Of a DNA stretch of 9,573 nt, positions 1-6,035 are shown piece after piece. The translations under genes were made by a program, and so were the position numbers. The DNA comes from an uncultured Ruminococcus sp. (GTDB lineage Bacteria > Bacillota > Clostridia > Oscillospirales > Acutalibacteraceae). How positions within the stretch are numbered: position 1 is the stretch's first letter; each line of letters starts with the position of its first letter. The notes under the pieces were generated by a model. It searched no databases, was not told the origin of the DNA, and was given only the letters and a program-made list of their open reading frames with translations. The stretch covers positions 1 to 9,573 of the forward strand of contig CAMKNF010000069.1 in NCBI GenBank assembly GCA_946414115.1, in the 5' to 3' direction.

Positions 1-27
1 AAATCATTTACTGAATAGTAAAGCAAG

Positions 28-65
28 GACTGTCATAAAGTAAAATGCTCTATGACAGTCTTTTT
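28..65 (+). terminator. Intrinsic terminator of an upstream rightward gene
   Basis: A perfect 10-bp stem (GACTGTCATA at 28-37 with TATGACAGTC at 51-60) encloses a 13-nt loop and is followed directly by TTTTT at 61-65. The T-run lies on the + strand, so it fits a rightward gene ending left of the window. Read leftward, the stem is followed by CTTGCTTTAC, a poor U-tract, so it would only weakly stop the degV transcript, whose stop codon is 9 bases from the stem. Confidence 0.8.
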
Positions 66-68
66 AAT

Positions 69-926
69 TTAGCCGATTGCCGCAAATCCGATACATTCTC
101 CACCTGTGTGCGCCGTTACTGCACTGCCTATTTGAAAGCACCACGACTTTTTGAATCCCATTCTGTGCGCCTGACGTTTAAGCGAAAACAAAAGTCCCTT
201 GTTGATTTTATACCCGTAGCCGATTATGATAAAATCCTTTGACGGGTTATTCCTGCTGACAAAATCCGACATCAGGCTGTCTGCAATTCTGTAAAGACTT
301 CCTCTGTACTTTTTGCCGCTTTCAAGCACTCCGTTTTCAATCGTAATGCAGGGCTTTATGTTCAGCATTGACGCTCCGAAATGTGCAATTCCCGATATTC
401 TTCCGCCTGCCTTCAGATAATCAAGGCTGTCGGGCACAAACGAACAGCAGACGTTTTTTCTCTGACTGCAAATAATTGACACGCACTCGTTAAGCGAATG
501 GCTTTTGCCTAATCTGCCGACAATTTCACAAGCCTTTATTATCAGCGCACCTGCACCGATTGAGCCGCTCCGGGAATCTATCACCTGCAATCTTGACGGT
601 GGAAACTCTTTTGACGCTATTACGGCGTTCTGATACGACACTGAAAGCTTTGATGAATAGGCAATATGGATTATTCTGCAATCGGGATATTTGCGGAAAA
701 TTTTTCTGAAATGCGCTGAATATTCCCCTAAATTTGGTGCAGAGGTTACAGGCAGCTTGCCTGACTCCTTAAAAAAGCGTTCTGCCTCTGCTACGTCAAA
801 TTCACCGTCAAAAAACATTTTTCTGCCGAATGTTATGTGCATAGGCAGTATCTCAATGCAGTTCGGAACACTTATTTTCCATGGCAGGTCAGAGCCGCTT
901 TCTGTTGAAATAATTATTCTGCTCAA
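69..926 (-). CDS. DegV family fatty-acid-binding protein
   Basis: DegV proteins (FakB-like) bind a fatty acid between two alpha/beta domains and, in Firmicutes with a FakA kinase, present it for phosphorylation. This 285-residue protein matches the family's usual length of about 280. Seen in order: an N-terminal strand with STESGSDLP (family TDSxxDLP), TSAPN at 61-65, SSKLSVSYQNA at 91-101, VIDSRSGSIGAG at 115-126, and DYLKAGGRIS at 169-178. The 91-101 block normally reads SxxLSGTYQ, so Gly-Thr is replaced here by Val-Ser. The start is taken as TTG at 926: GGAGG lies 8 nt upstream and translation begins MSRIIIST, as expected. An in-frame ATG at 1007 would add 27 residues unlike the family and read through a structured spacer. 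It lies downstream of the DUF1540 gene on the same strand and is probably co-transcribed with it. No fakA is in view, so the fatty-acid role is inferred from family. Confidence 0.88.
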   Translation of the reverse strand: MSRIIISTESGSDLPWKISVPNCIEILPMHITFGRKMFFDGEFDVAEAERFFKESGKLPVTSAPNLGEYSAHFRKIFRKYPDCRIIHIAYSSKLSVSYQNAVIASKEFPPSRLQVIDSRSGSIGAGALIIKACEIVGRLGKSHSLNECVSIICSQRKNVCCSFVPDSLDYLKAGGRISGIAHFGASMLNIKPCITIENGVLESGKKYRGSLYRIADSLMSDFVSRNNPSKDFIIIGYGYKINKGLLFSLKRQAHRMGFKKSWCFQIGSAVTAHTGGECIGFAAIG

Positions 927-957
927 ACAAATTTCCTCCGTTAAGTAAATGTAAACA

Positions 958-1013
958 AAGCGCCCCCAACCTTTGCGGTTGAGGGTACTTCGGCAATCCG
1001 AGAACAACTCGGA
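958..1013 (-). other. Structured RNA spacer (two hairpins) between DUF1540 gene and degV
   Basis: Two stem-loops fill the 112-nt gap between the DUF1540 stop and the degV start. One pairs 997-1002 (TCCGAG) with 1008-1013 (CTCGGA) around a 5-nt loop. The other pairs 958-971 with 977-990 around a 5-nt loop and, as leftward RNA, has 13 of 14 positions pairing if G-U pairs are allowed. The stretch after the second hairpin is TGTTTACATTTAC, only loosely U-rich, and the degV ribosome binding site follows within about 20 nt. It could be a weak or conditional terminator, a processing or stabilising element, or a leader that controls degV. I could not match it to a known riboswitch class. Confidence 0.45.
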
Positions 1014-1038
1014 CTGAAATCGGAAACATTTTCCTTAA

Positions 1039-1221
1039 TCACTTACAGCCGCTTTTTGCTACAAAGCTCTGGCAGTCTGTGCACTGACAAACCGTCGGGT
1101 TTGCCTCGTGAGTACCCACCTTGATTGACTCAAGCGAGCAGAAGTTCTTTGTGCTGTTGTGATTTTTACAGTTTGTTACGGTGCAGGCAATGCTCTGATT
1201 TGCATATGAATTGTCTGTCAT
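1039..1221 (-). CDS. DUF1540 domain-containing cysteine-rich small protein
   Basis: A 60-residue protein with seven cysteines (13, 18, 28, 45, 47, 50 and 59). The layout IACTVTNCxxxx...FC followed near the end by CQCTDCQSF is that of DUF1540, a family common in Clostridia and without an assigned function. The cysteine spacing suggests metal (zinc or iron) binding or disulphide formation; that is inference. There is no signal peptide or membrane segment, so it is probably cytoplasmic or packaged in the spore. GAGGTG lies 7 nt before the ATG at 1221, which fixes the start. It is the first gene of a leftward pair with degV. A perfect 11-bp inverted repeat lies 22 nt upstream of the start codon. 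Confidence 0.85.
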   Translation of the reverse strand: MTDNSYANQSIACTVTNCKNHNSTKNFCSLESIKVGTHEANPTVCQCTDCQSFVAKSGCK

Positions 1222-1243
1222 TTTTCTTCACCTCATTAAATTT

Positions 1244-1275
1244 TGTGCGGTATTACCGCTTGACAATACCGCACA
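1244..1275. promoter_or_regulatory. Perfect 11-bp inverted repeat upstream of DUF1540 gene (operator or leader hairpin)
   Basis: TGTGCGGTATT (1244-1254) and AATACCGCACA (1265-1275) are exact reverse complements separated by 10 nt. The repeat lies just upstream of the ribosome binding site of the leftward DUF1540 gene, in the divergent gap shared with the rightward gene at 1375. Neither side has a T-run, so it is not a typical intrinsic terminator. It may be a repressor operator or a 5' leader hairpin. No convincing promoter could be placed for the leftward gene. Confidence 0.5.
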
Positions 1276-1344
1276 TATTTGCACGGTGCTGTCCATATTA
1301 TTTTTAATCTCTTTAATCAATTTATACGCACCAATTTTAAATTT

Positions 1345-1350
1345 TATAAT
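1345..1350 (+). promoter_or_regulatory. Candidate -10 box for the membrane-anchored protein gene
   Basis: A consensus TATAAT lies 25-30 nt before the ATG at 1375. The -35 region (about 1322-1327, TTATAC) is poor. Transcription from here would start only a few bases before the GAGGTG ribosome binding site, giving a very short leader. The surroundings are AT-rich, so a chance match is quite possible. Confidence 0.3.
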
Positions 1351-1374
1351 AAAATGTAATGAGGTGAATTGCAT

Positions 1375-1707
1375 ATGGATGTTCTGTCAGCTGTCATTCT
1401 GGTTGTTTTTGCCGTAATCGGCGTCATTTCGGTTGTGCGTGACCTGACGTGCTTTCTGTTCAGATACAAAAACGACAATTCGGTGATGTTTGTCACGCCG
1501 ATAAACGGAAAGTGTGACGACGCCGAGCTTATTCTGCGAAGTGCTGTCGCAAAGGTCAGATGGGTAAGCCGAGGCAAGCACGATTATGTAATCTGCCTCG
1601 ACTGTGATATGGACGATGAAACAAGGCAGATTTGCGAAAAGATCTGTGAGGAATACGGCTTTGCAAAGCTTATGAGCAAAAATGAATTTTTAGAATTGAT
1701 GAAATAA
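1375..1707 (+). CDS. Small single-pass membrane-anchored protein, function unknown
   Basis: I do not recognise this 110-residue protein. Residues 3-21 form one hydrophobic helix followed by Arg22, Lys and Arg, which predicts an N-terminal anchor with the rest facing the cytoplasm. The remainder alternates strand-like segments (SVMFVTPI near 36-43, YVICLDCD near 70-77) with acidic helices (DDETRQICEKICEEYGF), suggesting a small alpha/beta domain; it has four cysteines in the C-terminal half. ATG at 1375 is chosen because GAGGTG (1361-1366) lies 8 nt upstream. An alternative TTG at 1369 would be only 2 nt from that site. It diverges from the DUF1540 gene and converges with the CofE-like gene, with a bidirectional terminator just downstream, so it is probably monocistronic. 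Confidence 0.7.
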   Translation: MDVLSAVILVVFAVIGVISVVRDLTCFLFRYKNDNSVMFVTPINGKCDDAELILRSAVAKVRWVSRGKHDYVICLDCDMDDETRQICEKICEEYGFAKLMSKNEFLELMK

Positions 1708-1728
1708 TATTGTAAATTTATTAATCAA

Positions 1729-1769
1729 AAAACTGCCCCGAATGTAATTTTCAGGGCAGTTTTGTTTTG
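1729..1769. terminator. Bidirectional intrinsic terminator between convergent genes
   Basis: The arms AAAACTGCCC (1729-1738) and GGGCAGTTTT (1754-1763) form a perfect 10-bp stem with a 15-nt loop. Rightward, the stem runs into GTTTTGT; leftward, six T residues follow the GC core. It sits between the stops of the rightward membrane protein gene (1707) and the leftward CofE-like gene (1852) and can serve both. Confidence 0.85.
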
Positions 1770-1851
1770 TAGCGATTGATTTATTTTATGCGCTGTGATA
1801 AAATTGATTTGTACTTATAAGCAAATAAAAAGCTCAAAAATAAAAGTAAAA

Positions 1852-2550
1852 TTACTGCTTTTTGCGGATAAGGATAATCGGGGTTGTCTGCTGTCCTTGA
1901 CCGCATGGGTTGTCGGCGATAAGTCCGAGAAGCTCCTCTTCCGAAAGCGTTATGTCGGAAGAATAACCGAGAATCTCCTGCCCTAAATCGTTAGCGTCAA
2001 CTATCATACAGCTCATACCGAGCTTTTCTTTTATTTCATCGCAAACGCCCGACGGGTTTTCGGGATTTTCAATGCCGATGTCACGGTATTCACTCCACAC
2101 GTGGTCGTAAAAGCCGTCAAGTCCTGCAACGTCCTTTCCGACAATTTCATAAAAAACGCCTTTCTTTCCGAACAGCTTGCATACTCCGCCGGCAAAGCTT
2201 GCCCAAAGGACTTTAGGCAGACCGGCTTTTGTTATTGCGTACTGCATTTTAATTGTTTCGCCAACGCCGACGCCTGTGTCGGGATGTGAAGCAAATTTAG
2301 AAAGGAACTTTGCCCAGAAGCCGATTTTTAAGTCCTCACGCTTTACAACTCTGTTCTGGCAGAGTGCGATAATCTTTTCGCTTGAGGAAACAATATCTCC
2401 CTCCTGATAGAGCGGAGAAACGTACTTTTTGAAAATTTCAATGTAATCTTCGCCCTGCTTTACAAAATGTGTTTTGATAGCATGGCGCATATATGTAGTG
2501 CCGTTTACGGTAATTTCTACATTCTTACCCTCGTTTGCAACAAATTCCAT
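1852..2550 (-). CDS. Coenzyme F420-0:L-glutamate ligase (CofE)-family protein
   Basis: A 232-residue protein that I place in the CofE fold family. In F420 producers, CofE adds glutamate to coenzyme F420-0 using GTP. The supporting blocks are the central GVGVGETIKMQYAITKAGLP, a glycine/lysine segment (KLFGKKGVFYEIVGKDVAGLDG), and near the end an ENP...CDEIKEKLG helix followed by MIVDANDLGQEILGYS. The length is close to CofE (about 250). Gut Clostridia are not known to make F420, so the substrate may be different and the annotated enzyme name should be taken as a family label. ATG at 2550 is preferred: GGAGG lies 8 nt upstream, whereas the longer reading from TTG at 2565 would start over the ribosome binding site. 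It has its own strong promoter and stands alone, divergent from recD2. Confidence 0.72.
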   Translation of the reverse strand: MEFVANEGKNVEITVNGTTYMRHAIKTHFVKQGEDYIEIFKKYVSPLYQEGDIVSSSEKIIALCQNRVVKREDLKIGFWAKFLSKFASHPDTGVGVGETIKMQYAITKAGLPKVLWASFAGGVCKLFGKKGVFYEIVGKDVAGLDGFYDHVWSEYRDIGIENPENPSGVCDEIKEKLGMSCMIVDANDLGQEILGYSSDITLSEEELLGLIADNPCGQGQQTTPIILIRKKQ

Positions 2551-2591
2551 TGCTATAACCTCCAAAGCTTTTGCTTTATTTATCTCCTTTT

Positions 2592-2620
2592 ATTATATAG
2601 GATTTTGCTTTAATTATCAA
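2592..2620 (-). promoter_or_regulatory. Sigma-A-type promoter of the CofE-like gene
   Basis: On the minus strand, TTGATA (2620-2615) and TATAAT (2597-2592) are separated by exactly 17 nt, one mismatch from the vegetative consensus. Transcription would start near 2585, giving a leader of about 35 nt before the ATG at 2550. The gap is shared with the rightward recD2, for which I see no equally good promoter; its own signals must lie between here and 2651. Confidence 0.75.
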
Positions 2621-2664
2621 CTGTAAGTTTTAATATAGAATTTTTTATTTTAAGGAAGATTTTT

Positions 2665-4878
2665 ATGGATAACGAAAATCTGCTCCAGCTCGAGGGAGCT
2701 GTTGAAAATATAGTTTACAGAAACGAAGAAAACGGCTATACCGTCATTGAAATTTCCGACGGTGACGATTACATTACCGCTGTCGGAATTATGCCGCAGG
2801 CAAACGTCGGCGATACCGTAAAGTTGACGGGAGTTTACACAAATCACCGCAACTACGGCAGACAATTTTCTGCGCAAATCTGCGAAATCTGCCGACCTAC
2901 CGAAAGCGCCGATATTCTCCGTTATCTTTCTTCGGGCGCAATCAAGGGAATCGGTGCGTCTACTGCACAAAGGCTCGTTTCCGAATTTGGCGAGGCTACT
3001 CTTGACGTGATGGAAACACAGCCCGAGCGAGTTGCCTTAATCAAGGGAATCTCCAAAAGCAAGGCGCTTGATTTTGCAAATCAGCTAAAGACCAATACGG
3101 GCGTGAGAACGCTTATGCTCTACCTCGGAGAATACGGAATTTCAAACACCTCTGCCGTAAAAATCTACAACGCTTTAGGCTCGGGGTGCGTTGACCGAAT
3201 CAGGGAAAATCCGTATATTCTGTGTCAGGGCGACTTCGGCGTCTCGTTTGAAAGCGCAGATTTTATCGCAAAAAAAGAGAGCCTTGAGCCCGAAAGCGGA
3301 GTAAGACTTCGTGCGGGAATTACATATATTCTGCGCCACAACGAGCGCAACGGTCACACCTGCCTGCCGAAAGAAAAGCTGGCTGCAATATCAGCCGATT
3401 TCTTAAACGTCGGCATTGACAGAATAAACAACTGTATGGAAGAAATGCTGTTTGACCGAACGCTAATCGGCGAAACCTTTGATGAAACCGAATTTGTTTT
3501 CACTCCACAGCTGCACTTAAGCGAAATGTACGTTTCTTCAAGAATAAAAATGCTCCTGAAATTTCCGGCCGAAAAAATCAAGGACATTGACAGGGAAATT
3601 GAAAACTGCGAAAAAACCGATGGAATAACCTATGCAGATTTGCAGAAAAAGGCGATAAACGCGGCACTTACAGAGGGTATGCTTGTGCTTACCGGAGGAC
3701 CGGGAACAGGAAAAACAACAACTCTCAACGCTATAATCAAGATACTAAAGGACAAGGGCAAAAAGGTTTTGCTTTCTGCTCCTACGGGACGTGCGGCACA
3801 GCGTATGAGCGAGCTTACGGGGGATGAAGCAAAAACTCTGCACCGTCTGCTTGAGGTAAGCTGGGACAAGCACGACAACCCCGTTTTCAACAAAAACGAG
3901 CGCAATCAGCTCAAGTGTGACGCACTGATTGTTGACGAGGTTTCGATGGTTGACACCTTTATTTTTGAAAGCGTAATGCGTGCTCTCCCTCTCGGGTGCA
4001 GGCTTGTGCTTGTAGGCGACTCCGACCAGCTTCCGTCTGTCGGCCCAGGCAACGTTCTCGGCGACCTTATCGACAGCGGAATTATCCCCGTTGTAAGGCT
4101 AAACGAAATTTTCAGGCAGGCACAGCAAAGTCTTATCGTCACCAACGCACATAAGATTGTGAACGGCGAGATGCCTGTTCTGAGTAATACCGACAAAGAT
4201 TTCTTTTTTCTCCAAAGGAATAATAAATTAGATGTCACGAACGTTATTATTGATTTGTGCGTAAGCAGACTTCCAAAAGCCTACGGCTACTCCGCATTTG
4301 ACAACATACAGGTGCTTTCTCCGTCAAAAAAGGGTGAGTTAGGAACGGCAGAGCTGAATTCCAAGCTGCAAAACGCTCTCAATCCAAAGAGTGACGACAA
4401 GCAGGAGGTCACAATAGGCTCAAAGACCTTTCGCACAGGCGACAAGGTTATGCAGATTAAGAACAACTATGACATTCGCTGGTTCAAGGATAACGGCGAA
4501 ACAGGCGAGGGTATTTTCAACGGCGATATTGGCATAATAGAAAAGATTGACAAAAAGACAAAAATAATTAAAATTAGTTTTTACGATAAGACAGCCGCAT
4601 ATACATATGAGAGTGCTTCCGACCTCGACTTTGCATATGCCGTAACGGTGCACAAAAGTCAGGGCAACGAATTTGACGCTGTAATTATCCCGATGTTTCA
4701 GGGACCGCCGCAGCTTTACTACAGAAATCTGCTCTATACCGCCGTTACAAGGGCAAAGAAAACGCTTATACTCGTCGGCAACCCGCACACTGTTGAATAT
4801 ATGGTAAACAACAACCGCCGTACAAAGCGCTACAGCGGACTAAAGGAATTTTTACTGCGTGATGACGGACTTTATTGA
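2665..4878 (+). CDS. recD2: SF1B DNA helicase RecD2 (RecD-like, YrrC type)
   Basis: RecD2 is a 5'-to-3' DNA helicase that works in recombination and replication-fork repair without RecB and RecC. The 737 residues fit the family. The N-terminus carries the OB-like YrrC region (LEGAVENIVYRNEENGYTVI), then two helix-hairpin-helix elements (IKGIG at 93-97 and IKGIS from about 126). The motor follows: Walker A GGPGTGKT at 344-351, motif II DEVSMVD at 424-430, motif III VGDSDQLPSVGPGNVL at 450-465, motif IV RLNEIFRQ at 478-485, motif V AVTVHKSQGNEFD at 659-671 and motif VI YTAVTRAKK at 691-699. All expected catalytic residues are present. The ATG at 2665 is preceded by AAGGAAG. Its last 17 bases overlap comF, so the two genes are translated from one message. 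The gene is intact. Confidence 0.97.
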   Translation: MDNENLLQLEGAVENIVYRNEENGYTVIEISDGDDYITAVGIMPQANVGDTVKLTGVYTNHRNYGRQFSAQICEICRPTESADILRYLSSGAIKGIGASTAQRLVSEFGEATLDVMETQPERVALIKGISKSKALDFANQLKTNTGVRTLMLYLGEYGISNTSAVKIYNALGSGCVDRIRENPYILCQGDFGVSFESADFIAKKESLEPESGVRLRAGITYILRHNERNGHTCLPKEKLAAISADFLNVGIDRINNCMEEMLFDRTLIGETFDETEFVFTPQLHLSEMYVSSRIKMLLKFPAEKIKDIDREIENCEKTDGITYADLQKKAINAALTEGMLVLTGGPGTGKTTTLNAIIKILKDKGKKVLLSAPTGRAAQRMSELTGDEAKTLHRLLEVSWDKHDNPVFNKNERNQLKCDALIVDEVSMVDTFIFESVMRALPLGCRLVLVGDSDQLPSVGPGNVLGDLIDSGIIPVVRLNEIFRQAQQSLIVTNAHKIVNGEMPVLSNTDKDFFFLQRNNKLDVTNVIIDLCVSRLPKAYGYSAFDNIQVLSPSKKGELGTAELNSKLQNALNPKSDDKQEVTIGSKTFRTGDKVMQIKNNYDIRWFKDNGETGEGIFNGDIGIIEKIDKKTKIIKISFYDKTAAYTYESASDLDFAYAVTVHKSQGNEFDAVIIPMFQGPPQLYYRNLLYTAVTRAKKTLILVGNPHTVEYMVNNNRRTKRYSGLKEFLLRDDGLY

Positions 4879-5524
4879 TAAACTGAAAGAAAACGTAAAG
4901 GACATTTTATTTCCCGTAAGATGCCCCTACTGCGAAATTGTAATTCACAAAACCGAATACGCCTGCGAAAGCTGTAAAAAGCAGTTTCCCTCCCCTGCTA
5001 TTATTAAACACGCTGTCGGAGGGTACAAATGCACCTCACCTTTTCCTTATGACGGAATTTTCAAAAAGGCGGTAAAGAGGTTCAAATTCGGCAACAAGGG
5101 CGGCTACGCAAAACAGCTTGCGTTTCCTATGGTGCAAAGCATTCTTGAAAGCTATCAGGGTGCTAATTTTGATTTAATAACCTGCGTACCGATGCACAAA
5201 AACCGCCTTATCGACAGAGGTTACAATCAGGCTGAACTGCTTGCAAGGGAATGCGCAAAAATTATGAACATACCCTACCTTGACACGCTTGAAAAATTCA
5301 GGGAAAACCGTGAACAGCACAGCATAAAGGCGAGTGAAAGAGCCAAAAATGTCAAGGGAGTTTACAGGATAATTGACAAGGAGCTTGTCAGGGATAAAAA
5401 AATTCTGATTATTGACGACATAATCACAACAGGCAACACACTCGGCGAATGTTCGGTAATGCTTGTAAAAAGCGGTTGCAGTTCGGTAGATTGTGCCGTT
5501 TTGTGCTCGGTGATTTTGAGCTGA
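4862..5524 (+). CDS. comF: ComF family protein (phosphoribosyltransferase fold)
   Basis: ComF proteins have an N-terminal zinc finger and a type I phosphoribosyltransferase domain; in naturally competent bacteria they are needed for DNA uptake or processing of incoming single strands. In this 220-residue protein the zinc ligands are Cys21, Cys24, Cys35 and Cys38 (CPYC and CESC). The family block VPMHKNRLIDRGYNQAELLA follows, and the PRPP-binding loop IIDDIITTGNT lies at about 183-193 with Asp185 and Asp186. The length matches the family. The start may be ATG at 4862 or the adjacent GTG at 4859; AAAGGAA near 4842 is the nearest binding site, somewhat distant, which suits translational coupling. 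The gene overlaps the recD2 end, linking helicase and competence-type protein in one operon. No other competence gene is in view, so an uptake role is inferred only. Confidence 0.93.
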   Translation: MTDFIDKLKENVKDILFPVRCPYCEIVIHKTEYACESCKKQFPSPAIIKHAVGGYKCTSPFPYDGIFKKAVKRFKFGNKGGYAKQLAFPMVQSILESYQGANFDLITCVPMHKNRLIDRGYNQAELLARECAKIMNIPYLDTLEKFRENREQHSIKASERAKNVKGVYRIIDKELVRDKKILIIDDIITTGNTLGECSVMLVKSGCSSVDCAVLCSVILS

Positions 5525-5604
5525 CGGCTCTTGAAGTACACAGAGTATTGTTATATAATATTGTTATCCTTTTAAGTAAAATAAACGATAATTTTTTTCA
5601 ATTC

Positions 5605-5632
5605 GGAATGCGGAATTAGGAATGCGGAATTA
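5605..5632 (+). repeat. Two exact tandem 14-mers in composite repeat copy 1
   Basis: GGAATGCGGAATTA is present twice without interruption (5605-5618 and 5619-5632), directly before the conserved AATGGTCGCTACGCTCC block. Confidence 0.9.
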
Positions 5633-5720
5633 ATGGTCGCTACGCTCCGAATTTGTAATGTTGCGTGTTGTAAGGAAAAGTTTGTTTACTGATTTTTTGT
5701 TGATATATCGGTAACGTTTA

Positions 5721-5742
5721 GGGCGACCACACAGGGTCGCCC
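5721..5742. repeat. GTAGGG-type hairpin module (leftward orientation)
   Basis: GGGCGACC (5721-5728) pairs with GGTCGCCC (5735-5742) around a 6-nt loop and is followed by CTACG. Read leftward it has the same pattern (GTAGGGG, 8-bp stem, CTGTGT loop) as the hairpin at 5780-5801, so the two are divergent members of one family in opposite orientation. Confidence 0.8.
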
Positions 5743-5779
5743 CTACGGTATAAATGAAACGACTGATATTACACTGTAG

Positions 5780-5801
5780 GGGCAGCCCTGTGTGGCTGCC
5801 C
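5780..5801. repeat. GTAGGG-type hairpin module (rightward orientation)
   Basis: GGGCAGCC (5780-5787) pairs with GGCTGCCC (5794-5801) around CTGTGT. Compared with the reverse complement of 5721-5742, one stem pair differs in a compensating way (A-T for G-C), so the stem is kept while the sequence changes. Confidence 0.8.
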
Positions 5802-5816
5802 GATAGATAAAAACAC

Positions 5817-5871
5817 AACGTTTCCTTTATATCCGTAGGGGACGGCATCCTTGACGTCCCGAAACGTTGCC
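5817..5871 (-). repeat. Hairpin module shared in inverted orientation with 7167-7222
   Basis: The reverse complement of this segment aligns with 7167-7222 with one single-base length difference; over the first 38 aligned bases there is one mismatch. It contains a 6-bp GGGACG/CGTCCC stem (5839-5844 with 5855-5860) and is bordered by AACGTTT and AAACGTT. Confidence 0.85.
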
Positions 5872-6035
5872 TATATATCGACTTAAAATTCGGGCTACAA
5901 TTTTCTCCAAACAAACCGACTTTTCCGCTCGATTTGCCCGCCGAGGCACTCGGCTAAATTATAGTTTAGCTTAAAAATCAAAATTAGATATTTTGAAATA
6001 AATTTTAAAAGTAATAAAAATTACGGAGTGATTTT

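Larger units (their letters stand above)
5600..5970 (+). repeat. Composite dispersed repeat, copy 1 (upstream of the MreB-like gene)
   Basis: This noncoding stretch occupies most of the 511-base comF to mreB gap. Its first 67 bases (5600-5666) match 61 of 67 positions in copy 2 (7057-7123) in direct orientation, and its last 16 (5953-5968, GCTAAATTATAGTTTA) match 15 of 16 at 7420-7435. Between these ends are three GC-rich hairpins: 5721-5742, 5780-5801 and 5839-5860, each next to a GTAGGGG or CCCCTAC flank. The segment 5817-5871 reappears as its reverse complement in copy 2. Two more stems close the element, 5940-5945 with 5949-5954 and 5953-5958 with 5965-5970. No protein or transposase is encoded. 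A small non-autonomous mobile element or assembled cluster of intergenic repeats is the likely nature. Bases 5525-5599 are AT-rich with nothing recognised. Confidence 0.8.

Noticed and set aside
927..1007. Upstream ATG extension of the DegV protein
   Set aside because: The extra 27 residues are unlike DegV, overlap the structured spacer, and a TTG with GGAGG at 8 nt gives the standard N-terminus.
1260..1265. TTGACA as a -35 box on the + strand
   Set aside because: No -10 box lies 16-19 nt downstream; the hexamer falls in the loop and arm of the 11-bp inverted repeat.
2551..2565. Upstream TTG start for the CofE-like protein
   Set aside because: That start would place the GGAGG site inside the coding sequence; ATG at 2550 has ideal spacing.
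4420..4788. 122-codon minus-strand frame within recD2, and similar antisense frames
   Set aside because: It is a shadow of the recD2 coding frame, which carries all helicase motifs; no independent start signals.
5630..5914. 94-codon minus-strand reading frame in the comF-mreB gap
   Set aside because: It runs through three repeat hairpins, has no ribosome binding site and no recognisable protein motif; best explained as chance opening in repeat DNA.
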